From Breznakibacter xylanolyticus (lineage in GTDB: Bacteria; Bacteroidota; Bacteroidia; Bacteroidales; Marinilabiliaceae): a DNA stretch of 64,000 nt. Shown one piece after another: positions 33,506 to 42,947 of the stretch (positions within the stretch are counted from its first letter, which is position 1; the number at the start of each line of letters is the position of its first letter). The stretch covers positions 118,580 to 182,579 of the forward strand of contig NZ_QKZK01000003.1 of NCBI RefSeq assembly GCF_003254275.1, in the 5' to 3' direction. The notes under the pieces are model-generated. The model had not been told where the DNA came from and did no database searches. It saw only the letters and a list, made by a program, of their open reading frames with translations. The translations under genes and the position numbers were made by a program.

Positions 33506-35142
33506 TGCTAGCAGAAAACAGTAGTCGCGAATATAAAAGTCTTCGCAAAGCTATTGGGAAACAGGCTGATTTAAAATCGCTTGCCGAAACCTGTGTTGCT
33601 TTTGCAAATGCTCAAGGCGGTGAAATTATTATAGGCATTGAAGATAAAGAATCTGCACCTCCTTCAAACCAAAAAATAAATCAAGACGAAGTAAACAAGG
33701 TCGTTAGTACTTTGCGAAGCTTAACTGATGGTGTTGGCATTGTTAATCAAGAGATCGTTAAACATGAAAATGGCGGTCAATATTTCTCATTAAAAATATT
33801 GCCGTCAACACGCACCATTGCCATTACATCAGCCGGTAAAGTTTTCATTCGTATTTCCGACAATAGTGTCCCCGTTGGCAATGAGGAGTTAACAGATTTG
33901 GCGGCTGAAAAAACTGCTTTTCAATGGGAAATTGTTTCGCCTCAAAAAATATATTTACATCAAGCCGATGCCATTCAGGTGAAAAGTCTTATCAAAGATT
34001 TGAGACTATCGGAACGTGTTTCCGATTTTATAAAGGATAAAGAAGACACCGAAATATTAGCTTATTATCAGTTGTTAGACCATACCGCACTGTTAACAAA
34101 TTTGGGCGTTTTATGGTTAGGAACCCCTGCTCAACGTGCCCGTTTAAGTTATCCTATTACTGTGCAATACATTGTATATAATGAACTGGAAGAAAAAGTT
34201 CGAAAAAAAGAGTGGCATCTTCACTTGCACAATCCCAAAGATTTATTGCTTGAAATTGAAAAAGATGCCGTTGAATTAACATACAGTACCGAAATACCCG
34301 ATGGTTTGTTCCGTAAAAATCTGCGACAATATGCAAAAGAAGTCATTAGAGAATTGCTTATAAATGCTATTGCTCACAAAAAATTCACTATTTCGGGCGA
34401 TATTTTCATTCAAGTATATCCAAACAGGGTTACAATTACCAGTCCCGGCGGGTTTCCAATTGGCATTTCAAAAAATAACATTTTGCATGAACGTCATAGG
34501 CGCAATCCTCATTTAATCAATTTGCTTAGTGTGCTTAAACTAATGGAAGGTGAAGGTTCGGGGTACGATTTGGTGTATCAGAAATTAGCTATGGATGCAA
34601 AGCCACTACCCCAAATCGAGAATTCATTCAATAAGGTGGCTGTTACTGTTTATGCTAGTGCTATTGATACTGGTGTGGTATCAATCCTCGATTATATTGA
34701 CAAGCATTTTCTTCTTTCTCAAAAGGAGTATATAACCTTAGGGATTATTGCTACCGAAAAAAAGATTCTTTCTACTCAATTAGCAGTGAAATTGCAACTC
34801 AACAGTGAAGACAAAATGCGTTCGTGGATTGGCTCTTTGATTGATAAAAATATTCTTGTCTCGCAAGGTATTAAGAAGGGTACAGAATATTTGCTTAATC
34901 CTGAATTGTTTAAGCAAGCCAAATTAGATATTGCTCCTTCGCTGAAGACGATTGAGCCTTATAAACTTGAAGCTTTGATTATTGAGGATTTAAAGTATAA
35001 CGGTAAAAGTAAGATGGTTGAAATAAAAAATAGATTAAGAGAAATTGATGAACGTGATATTCAAAAAACAATTTATAAAATGACTAAAGCCGGTAAAATT
35101 AATATTGAAGGTGCTGATAAGAACCGTGTCTATTTTATCTAA
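33502..35142 (+). CDS. AlbA_2 (Schlafen-like) and GHKL-ATPase domain protein with winged helix
   Basis: This 546-residue protein has an N-terminal AlbA_2/Schlafen-like domain (LAENSSREYKSLRKAIGK, then FANAQGGEIIIGIEDK) at residues ~5-130. A GHKL ATPase follows (RELLINAIAHKKFTISGDIF, then ITSPGGFPIGISKNNI and GEGSGYDLVYQK) at ~285-390, and winged-helix segments fill the C-terminus. It belongs to the COG2865-type family usually called ATP-dependent DNA-binding or transcriptional regulators, frequent in defence islands. It starts inside the methyltransferase stop codon, so the two are translationally coupled. Its role in the restriction unit is inferred. Confidence 0.82.
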   Translation: MMLAENSSREYKSLRKAIGKQADLKSLAETCVAFANAQGGEIIIGIEDKESAPPSNQKINQDEVNKVVSTLRSLTDGVGIVNQEIVKHENGGQYFSLKILPSTRTIAITSAGKVFIRISDNSVPVGNEELTDLAAEKTAFQWEIVSPQKIYLHQADAIQVKSLIKDLRLSERVSDFIKDKEDTEILAYYQLLDHTALLTNLGVLWLGTPAQRARLSYPITVQYIVYNELEEKVRKKEWHLHLHNPKDLLLEIEKDAVELTYSTEIPDGLFRKNLRQYAKEVIRELLINAIAHKKFTISGDIFIQVYPNRVTITSPGGFPIGISKNNILHERHRRNPHLINLLSVLKLMEGEGSGYDLVYQKLAMDAKPLPQIENSFNKVAVTVYASAIDTGVVSILDYIDKHFLLSQKEYITLGIIATEKKILSTQLAVKLQLNSEDKMRSWIGSLIDKNILVSQGIKKGTEYLLNPELFKQAKLDIAPSLKTIEPYKLEALIIEDLKYNGKSKMVEIKNRLREIDERDIQKTIYKMTKAGKINIEGADKNRVYFI

Positions 35143-35489
35143 AAAAAAGCAAATAAAAAGCAAAACGAAAAGCAAAATCAATAATGTGCTGTATGTCTGC
35201 ATTATAAATCTTAATTTCTAAAAAGTAATTGAAAGCATTTTCTTCGTTGATTATATGCACGATACAGAACCTACGATTTGTCCAAAAAAAAATAAACCTA
35301 TAATAAAATCTAAAATAAAATCAATCATCTTCTTCATTTTCTGACACATGGATGCATTGCTTTTATTTTGCGTATAAAATGAATGTCTAATGTCTAAATG
35401 AAAAAAGTTTTAGATCAACCTTTAGATGAACCTTTAGATGAACAATCAACACTATAACCTTGAATATCAATACTTAAATGTTAAGTCTC

Positions 35490-35690
35490 CTAGATGAACT
35501 AACCATCAACAATTAACAATTAACCCTTAACCATTGATAATTAACCCTTAACCCTTAACCATTAATAATTAACCCTTAACCCTTAACCATTGATCATTAA
35601 CAATTATCCATTAATAATTAACAATTAACAATTAACAATTAACAATTAACCATTAATCATTGATAATTAACAATTAACCCTTAACAACTA
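35490..35690. repeat. Simple-sequence spacer of TTAACAATTAAC/TTAACCC type, copy 1
   Basis: A ~200-base run of short units AACAATTAACC, ATTAACCCTTAACC and CATTGATAATT fills the gap before the S23 gene. The part from 35143 to 35490 holds no gene either. Confidence 0.85.
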
Positions 35691-36047
35691 ATGGAGAATA
35701 TCGTTAAGAATAAAAGTTTTGCATTTGCAGTGAGAGTTGTGAAATTATACAAATTTTTATGTGAAGAGAAAAAAGAATTTGTGTTATCCAAACAGCTTTT
35801 ACGAAGTGGCACTTCGGTTGGGGCAATGGTTCGTGAAGCAGAACACAGCGAAAGCAAAGCTGATTTTATTCATAAAATGGCTATAGCTCAAAAAGAAATC
35901 AACGAAACTCTTTATTGGCTCGAACTTTTAAAAGAAACCGAATATATAACCCATCAACAATTCGAAAGCATTAATAAAGATGCCATCGAAATCATCAAAT
36001 TAATCACATCCATAATTAAAACCACCAAATCCCACATTAACCACTAA
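35691..36047 (+). CDS. Four-helix-bundle S23 (23S rRNA intervening-sequence type) protein
   Basis: This 118-residue protein is a typical S23/bIVSP four-helix bundle: NIVKNKSFAFAVRVVKLYKF, then KQLLRSGTSVGAMVREAEHS and EINETLYWLELLKE. The family occurs in rRNA intervening sequences and, as Avd, next to diversity-generating reverse transcriptases. No reverse transcriptase or template repeat is nearby. It is flanked on both sides by TTAACAATTAAC runs and interrupts the otherwise defence-like gene run, so it may be a separate insertion. Function unknown. Confidence 0.88.
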   Translation: MENIVKNKSFAFAVRVVKLYKFLCEEKKEFVLSKQLLRSGTSVGAMVREAEHSESKADFIHKMAIAQKEINETLYWLELLKETEYITHQQFESINKDAIEIIKLITSIIKTTKSHINH

Positions 36048-36205
36048 CCACTAACCACTAACCACTAACCACTAACAATTAACAATTGATCATTAACCAC
36101 TAACCACTAACAATTAACCACTAACAATTAACCACTAACAATTAACAATTGATCATTAACAATTAACAATTAACAATTGATCATTAACCATTAACAATTA
36201 AAAAA
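36043..36205. repeat. Simple-sequence spacer, copy 2
   Basis: Runs of CACTAACC, AACAATTAAC and TTGATCATTAAC fill the entire gap between the S23 gene and the helicase. Confidence 0.85.
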
Positions 36206-38137
36206 GTGGACATCGTACACGTAACATACAACCAAACAGGACAAAGCTCAAAAACAAACCCAATGGGAATGCGCGATATGCAGGAAAAAGCATATCAGGC
36301 TCGCGATGCGCAATATCTTTTATTGAAAGCGCCTCCGGCTTCGGGTAAATCAAGAGCTTTAATGTTTTTGGCTTTGGATAAACTCAAAAACCAAGGACTG
36401 AAAAAAGTAATTGTGGCCGTTCCCGAACGTTCCATTGGCAGTTCCTTTGCCAAAACCGATTTAATGAAATTCGGATTCTTTGCCAATTGGGAACCAAACG
36501 ACCGTTACAATCTTTGCACACCGGGCAGCGACAATAGCCAAAGCAAAGTAAAATCGTTCCACGATTTTATGCTCAGCAACGAGTCAATTCTCATTTGTAC
36601 CCATGCAACGCTTCGCTTTGCTTGTGAGGAACTTTCGGAAGACAAATTCAACAACTGTGTACTTGCAATTGATGAATTTCACCACGTTTCTGCCGATGTA
36701 AACAACCGCTTGGGCGATATCCTCCGTAACATTATGGACAAATCAACTGCCCATATTATTGCCATGACTGGCTCGTACTTTCGTGGCGACAGCGTACCTG
36801 TTCTAAAACCCGATGCCGAAGCTCGTTTTACAAAAGTCACTTACAACTATTACGAACAATTAAACGGTTACAGTTTTCTCAAATCGTTAGGTATTGGCTA
36901 CCATTTCTATCAAGGTCGCTACACCGATGCCATTTTAGAAATTCTCGATACCAATAAAAAAACAATTCTTCATATTCCCAATGTCAATTCCGGCGAATCA
37001 ACCAAAGACAAACACAACGAAGTTGATTTTATTATCGATTCTATTGGTTCGGTTGAAAAGCAAGATCCCGAAACTGGCGTCATTCATGTAAAACGTAATA
37101 CTGACGGCAAAATACTCAAGGTGGCCGATTTGGTTGAAGATAACCCGCGCGAACGCGATAAAATTGTCGCTTATTTGCGTGACATTAAATCCGTCGACGA
37201 CATGGATTTAATTATTGCTTTAGGAATGGCCAAAGAAGGTTTCGACTGGCCCTTTTGCGAACACGCTTTAACCGTTGGTTACCGTGGTTCATTAACCGAA
37301 ATCATTCAAATTATTGGCCGTGCAACTCGCGACAGCAATAACAAAACGCATGCTCAGTTTACAAACCTGATTGCTCAACCTGATGCTGCCGATGATTTGG
37401 TAAAACTTTCGGTCAACAACATGCTAAAAGCCATTACTGCTTCTTTATTGATGGAACAAGTTTTAGCTCCTAATTGGTCTTTCAAAACCAAACTTTCTGA
37501 TGAAGACATAGCCAAACCGGGCGAAATTAAAATCCGTGGGTTAAAAGAACCCAGTTCTAAACGAGTTAAAGACATCATCGAATCGGATTTGAACGATTTG
37601 AAAGCATCCATACTTCAAGACGATACAATGCTTAAAGCCATGCCCGGCAATGTTGACCCCGAGGTAATCAATAAAGTCTTGATCCCTAAAATTATTAAAA
37701 TCAAATACCCCGTGTTAAACGATACAGAAGTTGAAGAAATTCGTCAATATGTAGTGGTTGATTCTGTAATTAAAAACGGCGAAATTAAAGAAGTTGGCGA
37801 TAAACGATTCATCCGCATGGCTGACACGTTTGTTAACATTGACGATATTCACATCGACCTGATCGACCAAATAAACCCTTTTCAAAAAGCCTTTGAGGTA
37901 CTCTCAAAATCTGTAACAACAAAGGTTTTAAAAGTTATTCAGGAAACCATTGAATCGACTCGCATTAAAATGGATTTCGAAGAAGCCAAAATCCTTTGGC
38001 CCAAAATTCAAGAATTTGTAAAAACATACAAACGTGAACCGTCTCTCTCGTCCAATGACCCTCTCGAAAAACGAATGGCTGAATGTATCATTTATTTGAA
38101 AGAAGAAAAACGTAAAAGAATGGTTAGTGATCAATGA
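36206..38137 (+). CDS. SF2 (DEAD/DEAH-like) helicase of the defence cluster
   Basis: This 643-residue ATP-driven nucleic-acid motor has Walker A LKAPPASGKSRALMF near residue 40, motif II LAIDEFHHVS (DEFH) near 155, motif III-like AMTGSYFRGDS near 190, and motif VI EIIQIIGRATRDSN near 370. The GTG at 36206 is taken as start because it follows the repeat spacer directly and gives full motifs. Such helicases pair with methylases and nucleases in type I/III-like and DISARM-like systems. Its next neighbour is a GIY-YIG nuclease. Confidence 0.85.
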   Translation: MDIVHVTYNQTGQSSKTNPMGMRDMQEKAYQARDAQYLLLKAPPASGKSRALMFLALDKLKNQGLKKVIVAVPERSIGSSFAKTDLMKFGFFANWEPNDRYNLCTPGSDNSQSKVKSFHDFMLSNESILICTHATLRFACEELSEDKFNNCVLAIDEFHHVSADVNNRLGDILRNIMDKSTAHIIAMTGSYFRGDSVPVLKPDAEARFTKVTYNYYEQLNGYSFLKSLGIGYHFYQGRYTDAILEILDTNKKTILHIPNVNSGESTKDKHNEVDFIIDSIGSVEKQDPETGVIHVKRNTDGKILKVADLVEDNPRERDKIVAYLRDIKSVDDMDLIIALGMAKEGFDWPFCEHALTVGYRGSLTEIIQIIGRATRDSNNKTHAQFTNLIAQPDAADDLVKLSVNNMLKAITASLLMEQVLAPNWSFKTKLSDEDIAKPGEIKIRGLKEPSSKRVKDIIESDLNDLKASILQDDTMLKAMPGNVDPEVINKVLIPKIIKIKYPVLNDTEVEEIRQYVVVDSVIKNGEIKEVGDKRFIRMADTFVNIDDIHIDLIDQINPFQKAFEVLSKSVTTKVLKVIQETIESTRIKMDFEEAKILWPKIQEFVKTYKREPSLSSNDPLEKRMAECIIYLKEEKRKRMVSDQ

Positions 38138-38149
38138 TAAATGGTCAAT

Positions 38150-38276
38150 GATAGCAATTAACAACTAACCATTAACAACTAACCATTAACAACTAACCAT
38201 TAACAACTAACCATTAATAATTAACAATTAACAATTAACAACTAACCATTAACCCTTAACCATTAACAATTAACCA
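38150..38276. repeat. Simple-sequence spacer, copy 3
   Basis: Runs of CATTAACAACTAAC and AACAATTAAC fill the gap between the helicase and the GIY-YIG nuclease. Confidence 0.85.
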
Positions 38277-39479
38277 TTGACTACCAAAACTAAAATTTTA
38301 GACGAAATATTTAACAGCGATTCATTGGGTTTGCTCAATGTCAAACCAAAGTGTTCTTCTGCCCGGAATGCAGATGAACGCCTGTTGGCATCATTTCAAG
38401 AAATTGTTGATTTCTACGAGAGAAACAACAACCAAGAACCAACACCAAACCCAAGTAATATTGCAGAATATCAGCTTTATTCCCGTTTGAAAAATTTGAG
38501 AGAAAGCGAAGAAAAAATATCAGCGCTTGCTTCCGTTGACAAATACAATTTATTGCAATCGGCAAAACAAGAATTAATCTCAATCGATGATATTTTTAGT
38601 GATAATACATTTGACTTGTTAAATACTGATTCTGAAGGTTTATTTGATTTTAAACATACGCCTAAAGAATACGAGCGGGCAAGTGCTGAATTTGTGGCGC
38701 GTCGTAAACCTTGTAAAGATTTCAAAAAGTATGAACCTCTTTTTAAAGAAATTCAAAAGGATTTAGCATGTAATAATCGCAAACTTATTGATTTTGCTCA
38801 AAGGAATTTAGTTGAAGGCTCATATTATGTACATAATGGTGTTCTTTTCTTGCTCGAGAAAATCAGCATCACTCAAAAAGAACATTACAAACCCGATGGT
38901 ACTAGAGTTCGAGAAGATGGACGAACAAGGTGTATTTTTGAGAATGGGACCGAATCCAATATGTTAAAAAGGTCTGTTGAAAAAATCCTTTACGCTAACG
39001 GCAAAGTAGTGACTGAAAACATTCAAAAAGTAAACGAAGGTTTCATTGAGAATTTTTGTGCCATAACAACAGAAGACGAAGTTGCTGGTTACATTTATGT
39101 TTTAAAATCTAAAAGTACTGACAATCGGATTACTTCTATTCAGAACCTTTACAAGATCGGTTATTCTAAAACTGAAGTTACTGAAAGGATTAAAAATGCT
39201 GAAAAAGAACCAACCTATCTTATGGCTCCGGTTGATTACATTGCTGGTTGGAAATGCTTCAACATGAACCCGCAGAAATTTGAACAACTCATTCATAACT
39301 TCTTTGGTAATTCCTGCTTAGAAATTGATGTTTTTGATGATAATGGTAAACGTTTTACCCCCCGCGAGTGGTTTATTGCCCCTATTGAAGTCATCGAACA
39401 AACAATCGAATTAATTATTAACGGCAAAGTGATTTATTACAAATACGATGCTGTAAACATGACAATAATTAAAAGATAG
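38277..39479 (+). CDS. GIY-YIG (T5orf172/MUG113-type) nuclease
   Basis: This 400-residue protein has an N-terminal helical region of unknown role (residues ~1-255) and a C-terminal GIY-YIG-fold nuclease. The motif appears as GYIYVLKSKSTDNR and LYKIGYSKTEVTERIKNAEK near 268-310, with EQLIHNFF and the final FTPREWF pair typical of T5orf172/MUG113 members. A TTG at 38277 is the probable start, immediately after the repeat spacer; the first conserved ATG would be far inside. As the last gene of the methyltransferase/helicase run, it is the likely cutter of the system. Confidence 0.82.
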   Translation: MTTKTKILDEIFNSDSLGLLNVKPKCSSARNADERLLASFQEIVDFYERNNNQEPTPNPSNIAEYQLYSRLKNLRESEEKISALASVDKYNLLQSAKQELISIDDIFSDNTFDLLNTDSEGLFDFKHTPKEYERASAEFVARRKPCKDFKKYEPLFKEIQKDLACNNRKLIDFAQRNLVEGSYYVHNGVLFLLEKISITQKEHYKPDGTRVREDGRTRCIFENGTESNMLKRSVEKILYANGKVVTENIQKVNEGFIENFCAITTEDEVAGYIYVLKSKSTDNRITSIQNLYKIGYSKTEVTERIKNAEKEPTYLMAPVDYIAGWKCFNMNPQKFEQLIHNFFGNSCLEIDVFDDNGKRFTPREWFIAPIEVIEQTIELIINGKVIYYKYDAVNMTIIKR

Positions 39480-40261
39480 CACCGATGGCGCCCGTTTGCT
39501 ACGCGTGTCTTTTCTCATATAGTTCAACCCTGCTCCCGCGCGACTCATGCAAATTCGGGTCACATCCGGACAGTGTTTCCGGGTTTATCAGGACACTTCT
39601 TTAGGTCTCTTTTCTTTGCTTTTCAAAAACACGATGAGCAATGAAAAAGACCATTATGATAAGAATTTGTGTTTTGTTTGAATTGTATGCCGGGCTATGC
39701 ATCAGTTGCCGTGAGGCAGCGAAAATCACAGGACCGGGGTAAGCGACAGGTGCCGTTTATTGTTTCATTCCCCTTCTCTTTATCCAATTCCCCGTTGTCT
39801 TTTTCTCGTAAATTGCTTATCTTTACATTTCTCAGGGACATGCGCCCGGGGAAGCATCAAACAGCTCGTTGCATCTCAGCAGCTAGCTGTTTGTAGTTTA
39901 TGGAGTATCCTTTCCCCCGTTCGGCTTAGCCTCCTAGCTAAGTCGCTCCCTTTGGCCTTGGCATCCCCTGGCTGGCGCAAGTTTGTAACATGTGCATTTT
40001 TCATGCCGTTCCCCTTCAATCCCTAACGGAGTACAGACGCGCTACCAGCGCGTCTCCTTTGTAATCAGCACTGCAATATATAAATTAGCACACAACGCCT
40101 CCCATTCCTCCTCATTTTTAAATCCACCAAAAATCCCCCCATTCATTCCCCTTCTCCGTATCTATGTAATTCAATTCACACAATAACACAGCGATAACAA
40201 AAGCTCAATTAAACACATCCTCATCTTGTGTCTTGATACCCAAATCTTGATACTCTAAAAC
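39480..40261. other. 780-base non-coding stretch with palindromes
   Basis: No gene is supported. It contains an REP-like palindrome (39965-39995, GCGCAAGTT / AACATGTGC, imperfect), a P2 palindrome with another stem (40031-40056, AGACGCGCT / AGCGCGTCT) and, at 39517-39529, a 13-base inverted match to the start of the IS91-like remnant at 26209. Confidence 0.6.
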
Positions 40262-40681
40262 ATGAAATACATCAAACTCCACTCTTCAACCACCTTAGAC
40301 ATCTATTCCGCCTCCTTCGAGTCAGTGTTAGAATGCCCCATCATCGAAGGTGGGATCGCTGCCGGTTTCCCTTCACCAGCCGATGACTTTCTCGACTCGT
40401 CCATCGACATCAACAAATACCTCATCAAAAACAAACCCGCCACCTTCTATGCCCGTGTCAATGGACACTCCATGAAAAACGTCGGCATCAACGATGGCGA
40501 TTTGCTCATCATCGACAAAGGCATCGAACCCGAAAATGGTAAAATTGCAGTGTGCTATATCGATGGAGAATTTTCTATCAAGCGGCTCAAAGTCGAAGAA
40601 AACCGCTTCTGGCTCATGCCCGAAAACGACGCATTTCAGCCCATCGAAGTGCTACCCGAAAGCCATCTTCATAAAAACTGA
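40262..40681 (+). CDS. umuD: UmuD-like S24-family autoprotease
   Basis: This 139-residue protein has a LexA/UmuD-type protease core. The self-cleavage site is near GGIAAGFPSPADD (Ala-Gly), the catalytic Ser lies in FYARVNGHSMKNVGI and the Lys in FSIKRLKVEENRFW. UmuD, after RecA-stimulated cleavage, forms DNA polymerase V with UmuC. No umuC follows, so this is an orphan, which could regulate gene expression as LexA-like proteins do. The C-terminus (VLPESHLHKN) does not end in the usual WGVV-type strand, suggesting truncation or a frameshift. Confidence 0.85.
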   Translation: MKYIKLHSSTTLDIYSASFESVLECPIIEGGIAAGFPSPADDFLDSSIDINKYLIKNKPATFYARVNGHSMKNVGINDGDLLIIDKGIEPENGKIAVCYIDGEFSIKRLKVEENRFWLMPENDAFQPIEVLPESHLHKN

Positions 40682-40754
40682 AAAAATAATGACCTCTGTT
40701 GATTACCTTTTTCCATGTGATCGGATAAATGAGAAATACTAAATCATTACGGTC

Positions 40755-41168
40755 ATGAAAAAGTTATTTATCACTTTGCTATTCACAATTATCACATTGA
40801 ATAGCTTTTCGCAATTGGTTCAATTTACCCCCCTTATCGATTCTCCACATAACAATGGTGTTAATAATTCTCATCAAAATGAGAATCAAACATTCCGTAC
40901 TACTGCTTATGTCTTGAATGACAGAGGTGAAGTTGAGAAAAAAATCTCAATCAAAGTTTCAGTTTGCGAAACTCCTTTGGGGGAAAGATTAAATATCACA
41001 GCATATTATGATCCCCAATCGGCAACAGGAGCGACTTGGCAACCGATAAATATTCAGGCATATACAATTGGCAGTGTAACACCAATGACCCAAATAGAGC
41101 AGGTGGCTTTTGCAAATTTCAATTACCATGCCATCTGGGGGTTTCAAAAAATATGGTTTAACCTTTAA
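40755..41168 (+). CDS. Secreted protein of unknown function
   Basis: This 137-residue protein starts with a signal peptide (MKKLFITLLFTIITLNSFSQ) and has a beta-rich mature part with no recognised domain. It precedes three more exported or membrane proteins on the same strand, so it may belong to an envelope-related group. No promoter is firmly identified. Confidence 0.65.
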   Translation: MKKLFITLLFTIITLNSFSQLVQFTPLIDSPHNNGVNNSHQNENQTFRTTAYVLNDRGEVEKKISIKVSVCETPLGERLNITAYYDPQSATGATWQPINIQAYTIGSVTPMTQIEQVAFANFNYHAIWGFQKIWFNL

Positions 41169-41285
41169 TCATTGTCTGCGCAATGATGAATACATAACAT
41201 TCAAGACGTTAGCATCACCCAACCATAAAAGATCTGCATTTATCCTCTTTCAACACTTTGCCTTACTGTACTAAAATTTCAAACC

Positions 41286-42869
41286 ATGAGAAACTTTTGC
41301 TTGATCACATTTTTATCAATGTGTTTATTCGCTTATACACAAACTTCTAAAGAACATTGGATCGAATGTAATAACGAAGGATGTTTGATCAACGATCCCT
41401 ATTATACCGATAACACTACCGTAATTTGGACTGGAAAATGTTCGAATGGTAAAGCCACAGGCTATGGAATTCTAACAAAATATTATAGTGGTAAATTGCA
41501 ATCAACCTATTTGGGGCATTACAAAAAGGGAATCCGACAGGGGAAAGGTCGTTTCGTGCATCATATAGACGGAACTGAACATATTGGTTATTTCAAGGAT
41601 GGACAAATGGTAGGAAAGGGCACCTGGTCTGATTCTTTGGGCAACCGGTACAAAGGTTCCTTTATCAATTACAGGATGCATGGTAACGGAAAAATGGTCT
41701 TTTCTGATGGGAGTACTTTTAAAGGATTTATGGCGACAGATAAATTGTATTCAGGAACTCTTACCCATCCTGATGGTTCTGTTTCACACATCCATGAATG
41801 TCAGATAGTCCACACGATCAAAAAAATTAATTCCACTTACAAACCTGAAATTGGTAAGCTGATAACGGAGTATTTTGATAGTCAATGGGAATATTGTGAC
41901 AAACAAAATGCCGCTTATTATAGAATGGTTACTTACAAAGCACCTAATAAACCGATCGGCACTATCAAAAATTACAATATTTCTGGCGTACTATTGGATG
42001 AATATAACGCTGCCTACATAAGTTACGATGATCAGGCAAAGAATTTTTACGAAGGTGAATTTTGGAAATACTATCCAAATCATTCGATCAAAGAACATGG
42101 ATATTTTCTGAACAATAAAATCAACGGCATACTTACCTTATACTATGAATCGGGTACTATCAGCGACAAATGTTCTTTTAAAGATGGTTTATTGCATGGT
42201 ATTTCTAAAAGATGGGATGATAACGGCAAATTGTTTATGACGGCAAATTTTAACAACAATGAGGTGTTGAATGAACGATACGATATTTTTCACAACGACA
42301 CTATCTGCAAGTGGTTAAAGTCTGTAGATTTTAATATAAACAGGAATGAATGGGAAATATGGAATCCGGAAGATGAATCTGTTATTACTAATGACAATAA
42401 ACTTAAATTCTCTGTTTCCGATTCAATATTCTCACCCCATTTCAGGGAAAAATATATCGATATAAACACTGACAAACCGTTCGAAATTGAAATGAATATT
42501 TCAAATATCTCAGGCGTGGATAGTGCAGCATGTGGAATCTCCTTTTTTTCTAATACTTATGACACTTTTTACAATTTCTGTATCAATAAAAGACAAGAAT
42601 ATTTCATCATTGCTTTGAACAAAGGTGAATTTATGCCTCTCACAGACATTACATATTGCCAGGCAATCAAACAAGGAAACGAGAAAAATACACTTACAAT
42701 AACGAGAACAGATGATGCCTATTTTTTTTGTATAAACGGACATTTAGTTGAAACATTCCAGTTATTACCAATAAATGAGTACAATATTGGTGTTGCGGCT
42801 TACTACAAGGGTGAACACCTTATTCATAACATATACACCTACGAATTAAATCCGGCCTGTCTTAAATAA
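41286..42869 (+). CDS. Secreted MORN-repeat protein
   Basis: This 527-residue protein starts with a signal peptide (MRNFCLITFLSMCLFAYTQ). Residues ~45-170 hold MORN repeats: YLGHYKKGIRQGKGRF, IGYFKDGQMVGKGTW and YKGSFINYRMHGNGKMVF. A second group of MORN-variant repeats (GYFLNNKINGILTLYYESG, CSFKDGLLHGISKRW) lies near 275-330. The C-terminal ~190 residues look like a beta-sandwich (concanavalin-like) domain. MORN proteins mostly act as scaffolds; here it is exported. A hairpin follows at 42885. Confidence 0.8.
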   Translation: MRNFCLITFLSMCLFAYTQTSKEHWIECNNEGCLINDPYYTDNTTVIWTGKCSNGKATGYGILTKYYSGKLQSTYLGHYKKGIRQGKGRFVHHIDGTEHIGYFKDGQMVGKGTWSDSLGNRYKGSFINYRMHGNGKMVFSDGSTFKGFMATDKLYSGTLTHPDGSVSHIHECQIVHTIKKINSTYKPEIGKLITEYFDSQWEYCDKQNAAYYRMVTYKAPNKPIGTIKNYNISGVLLDEYNAAYISYDDQAKNFYEGEFWKYYPNHSIKEHGYFLNNKINGILTLYYESGTISDKCSFKDGLLHGISKRWDDNGKLFMTANFNNNEVLNERYDIFHNDTICKWLKSVDFNINRNEWEIWNPEDESVITNDNKLKFSVSDSIFSPHFREKYIDINTDKPFEIEMNISNISGVDSAACGISFFSNTYDTFYNFCINKRQEYFIIALNKGEFMPLTDITYCQAIKQGNEKNTLTITRTDDAYFFCINGHLVETFQLLPINEYNIGVAAYYKGEHLIHNIYTYELNPACLK

Positions 42870-42884
42870 TTCAATAAAATGCAC

Positions 42885-42920
42885 TTTATCAGTCACAATC
42901 CTAAGATTGTGACTGATAAA
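42885..42920. other. Perfect 16-bp inverted repeat after the MORN gene
   Basis: TTTATCAGTCACAATC (42885-42900) and GATTGTGACTGATAAA (42905-42920) are perfectly complementary with a CTAA loop. There is no U-tract, so it may be a terminator of unusual form or a regulatory hairpin. Confidence 0.7.
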
Positions 42921-42947
42921 ACTCACAAAATCAAATTAACCACACCA

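Noticed and set aside
35691-36047. S23 protein as the Avd partner of a diversity-generating retroelement
   Set aside because: No reverse transcriptase and no template/variable repeat pair is visible nearby.
35490-38276. TTAACAATTAAC runs as CRISPR arrays
   Set aside because: Units are 7-12 bases, degenerate and without unique spacers, and no cas gene is near.
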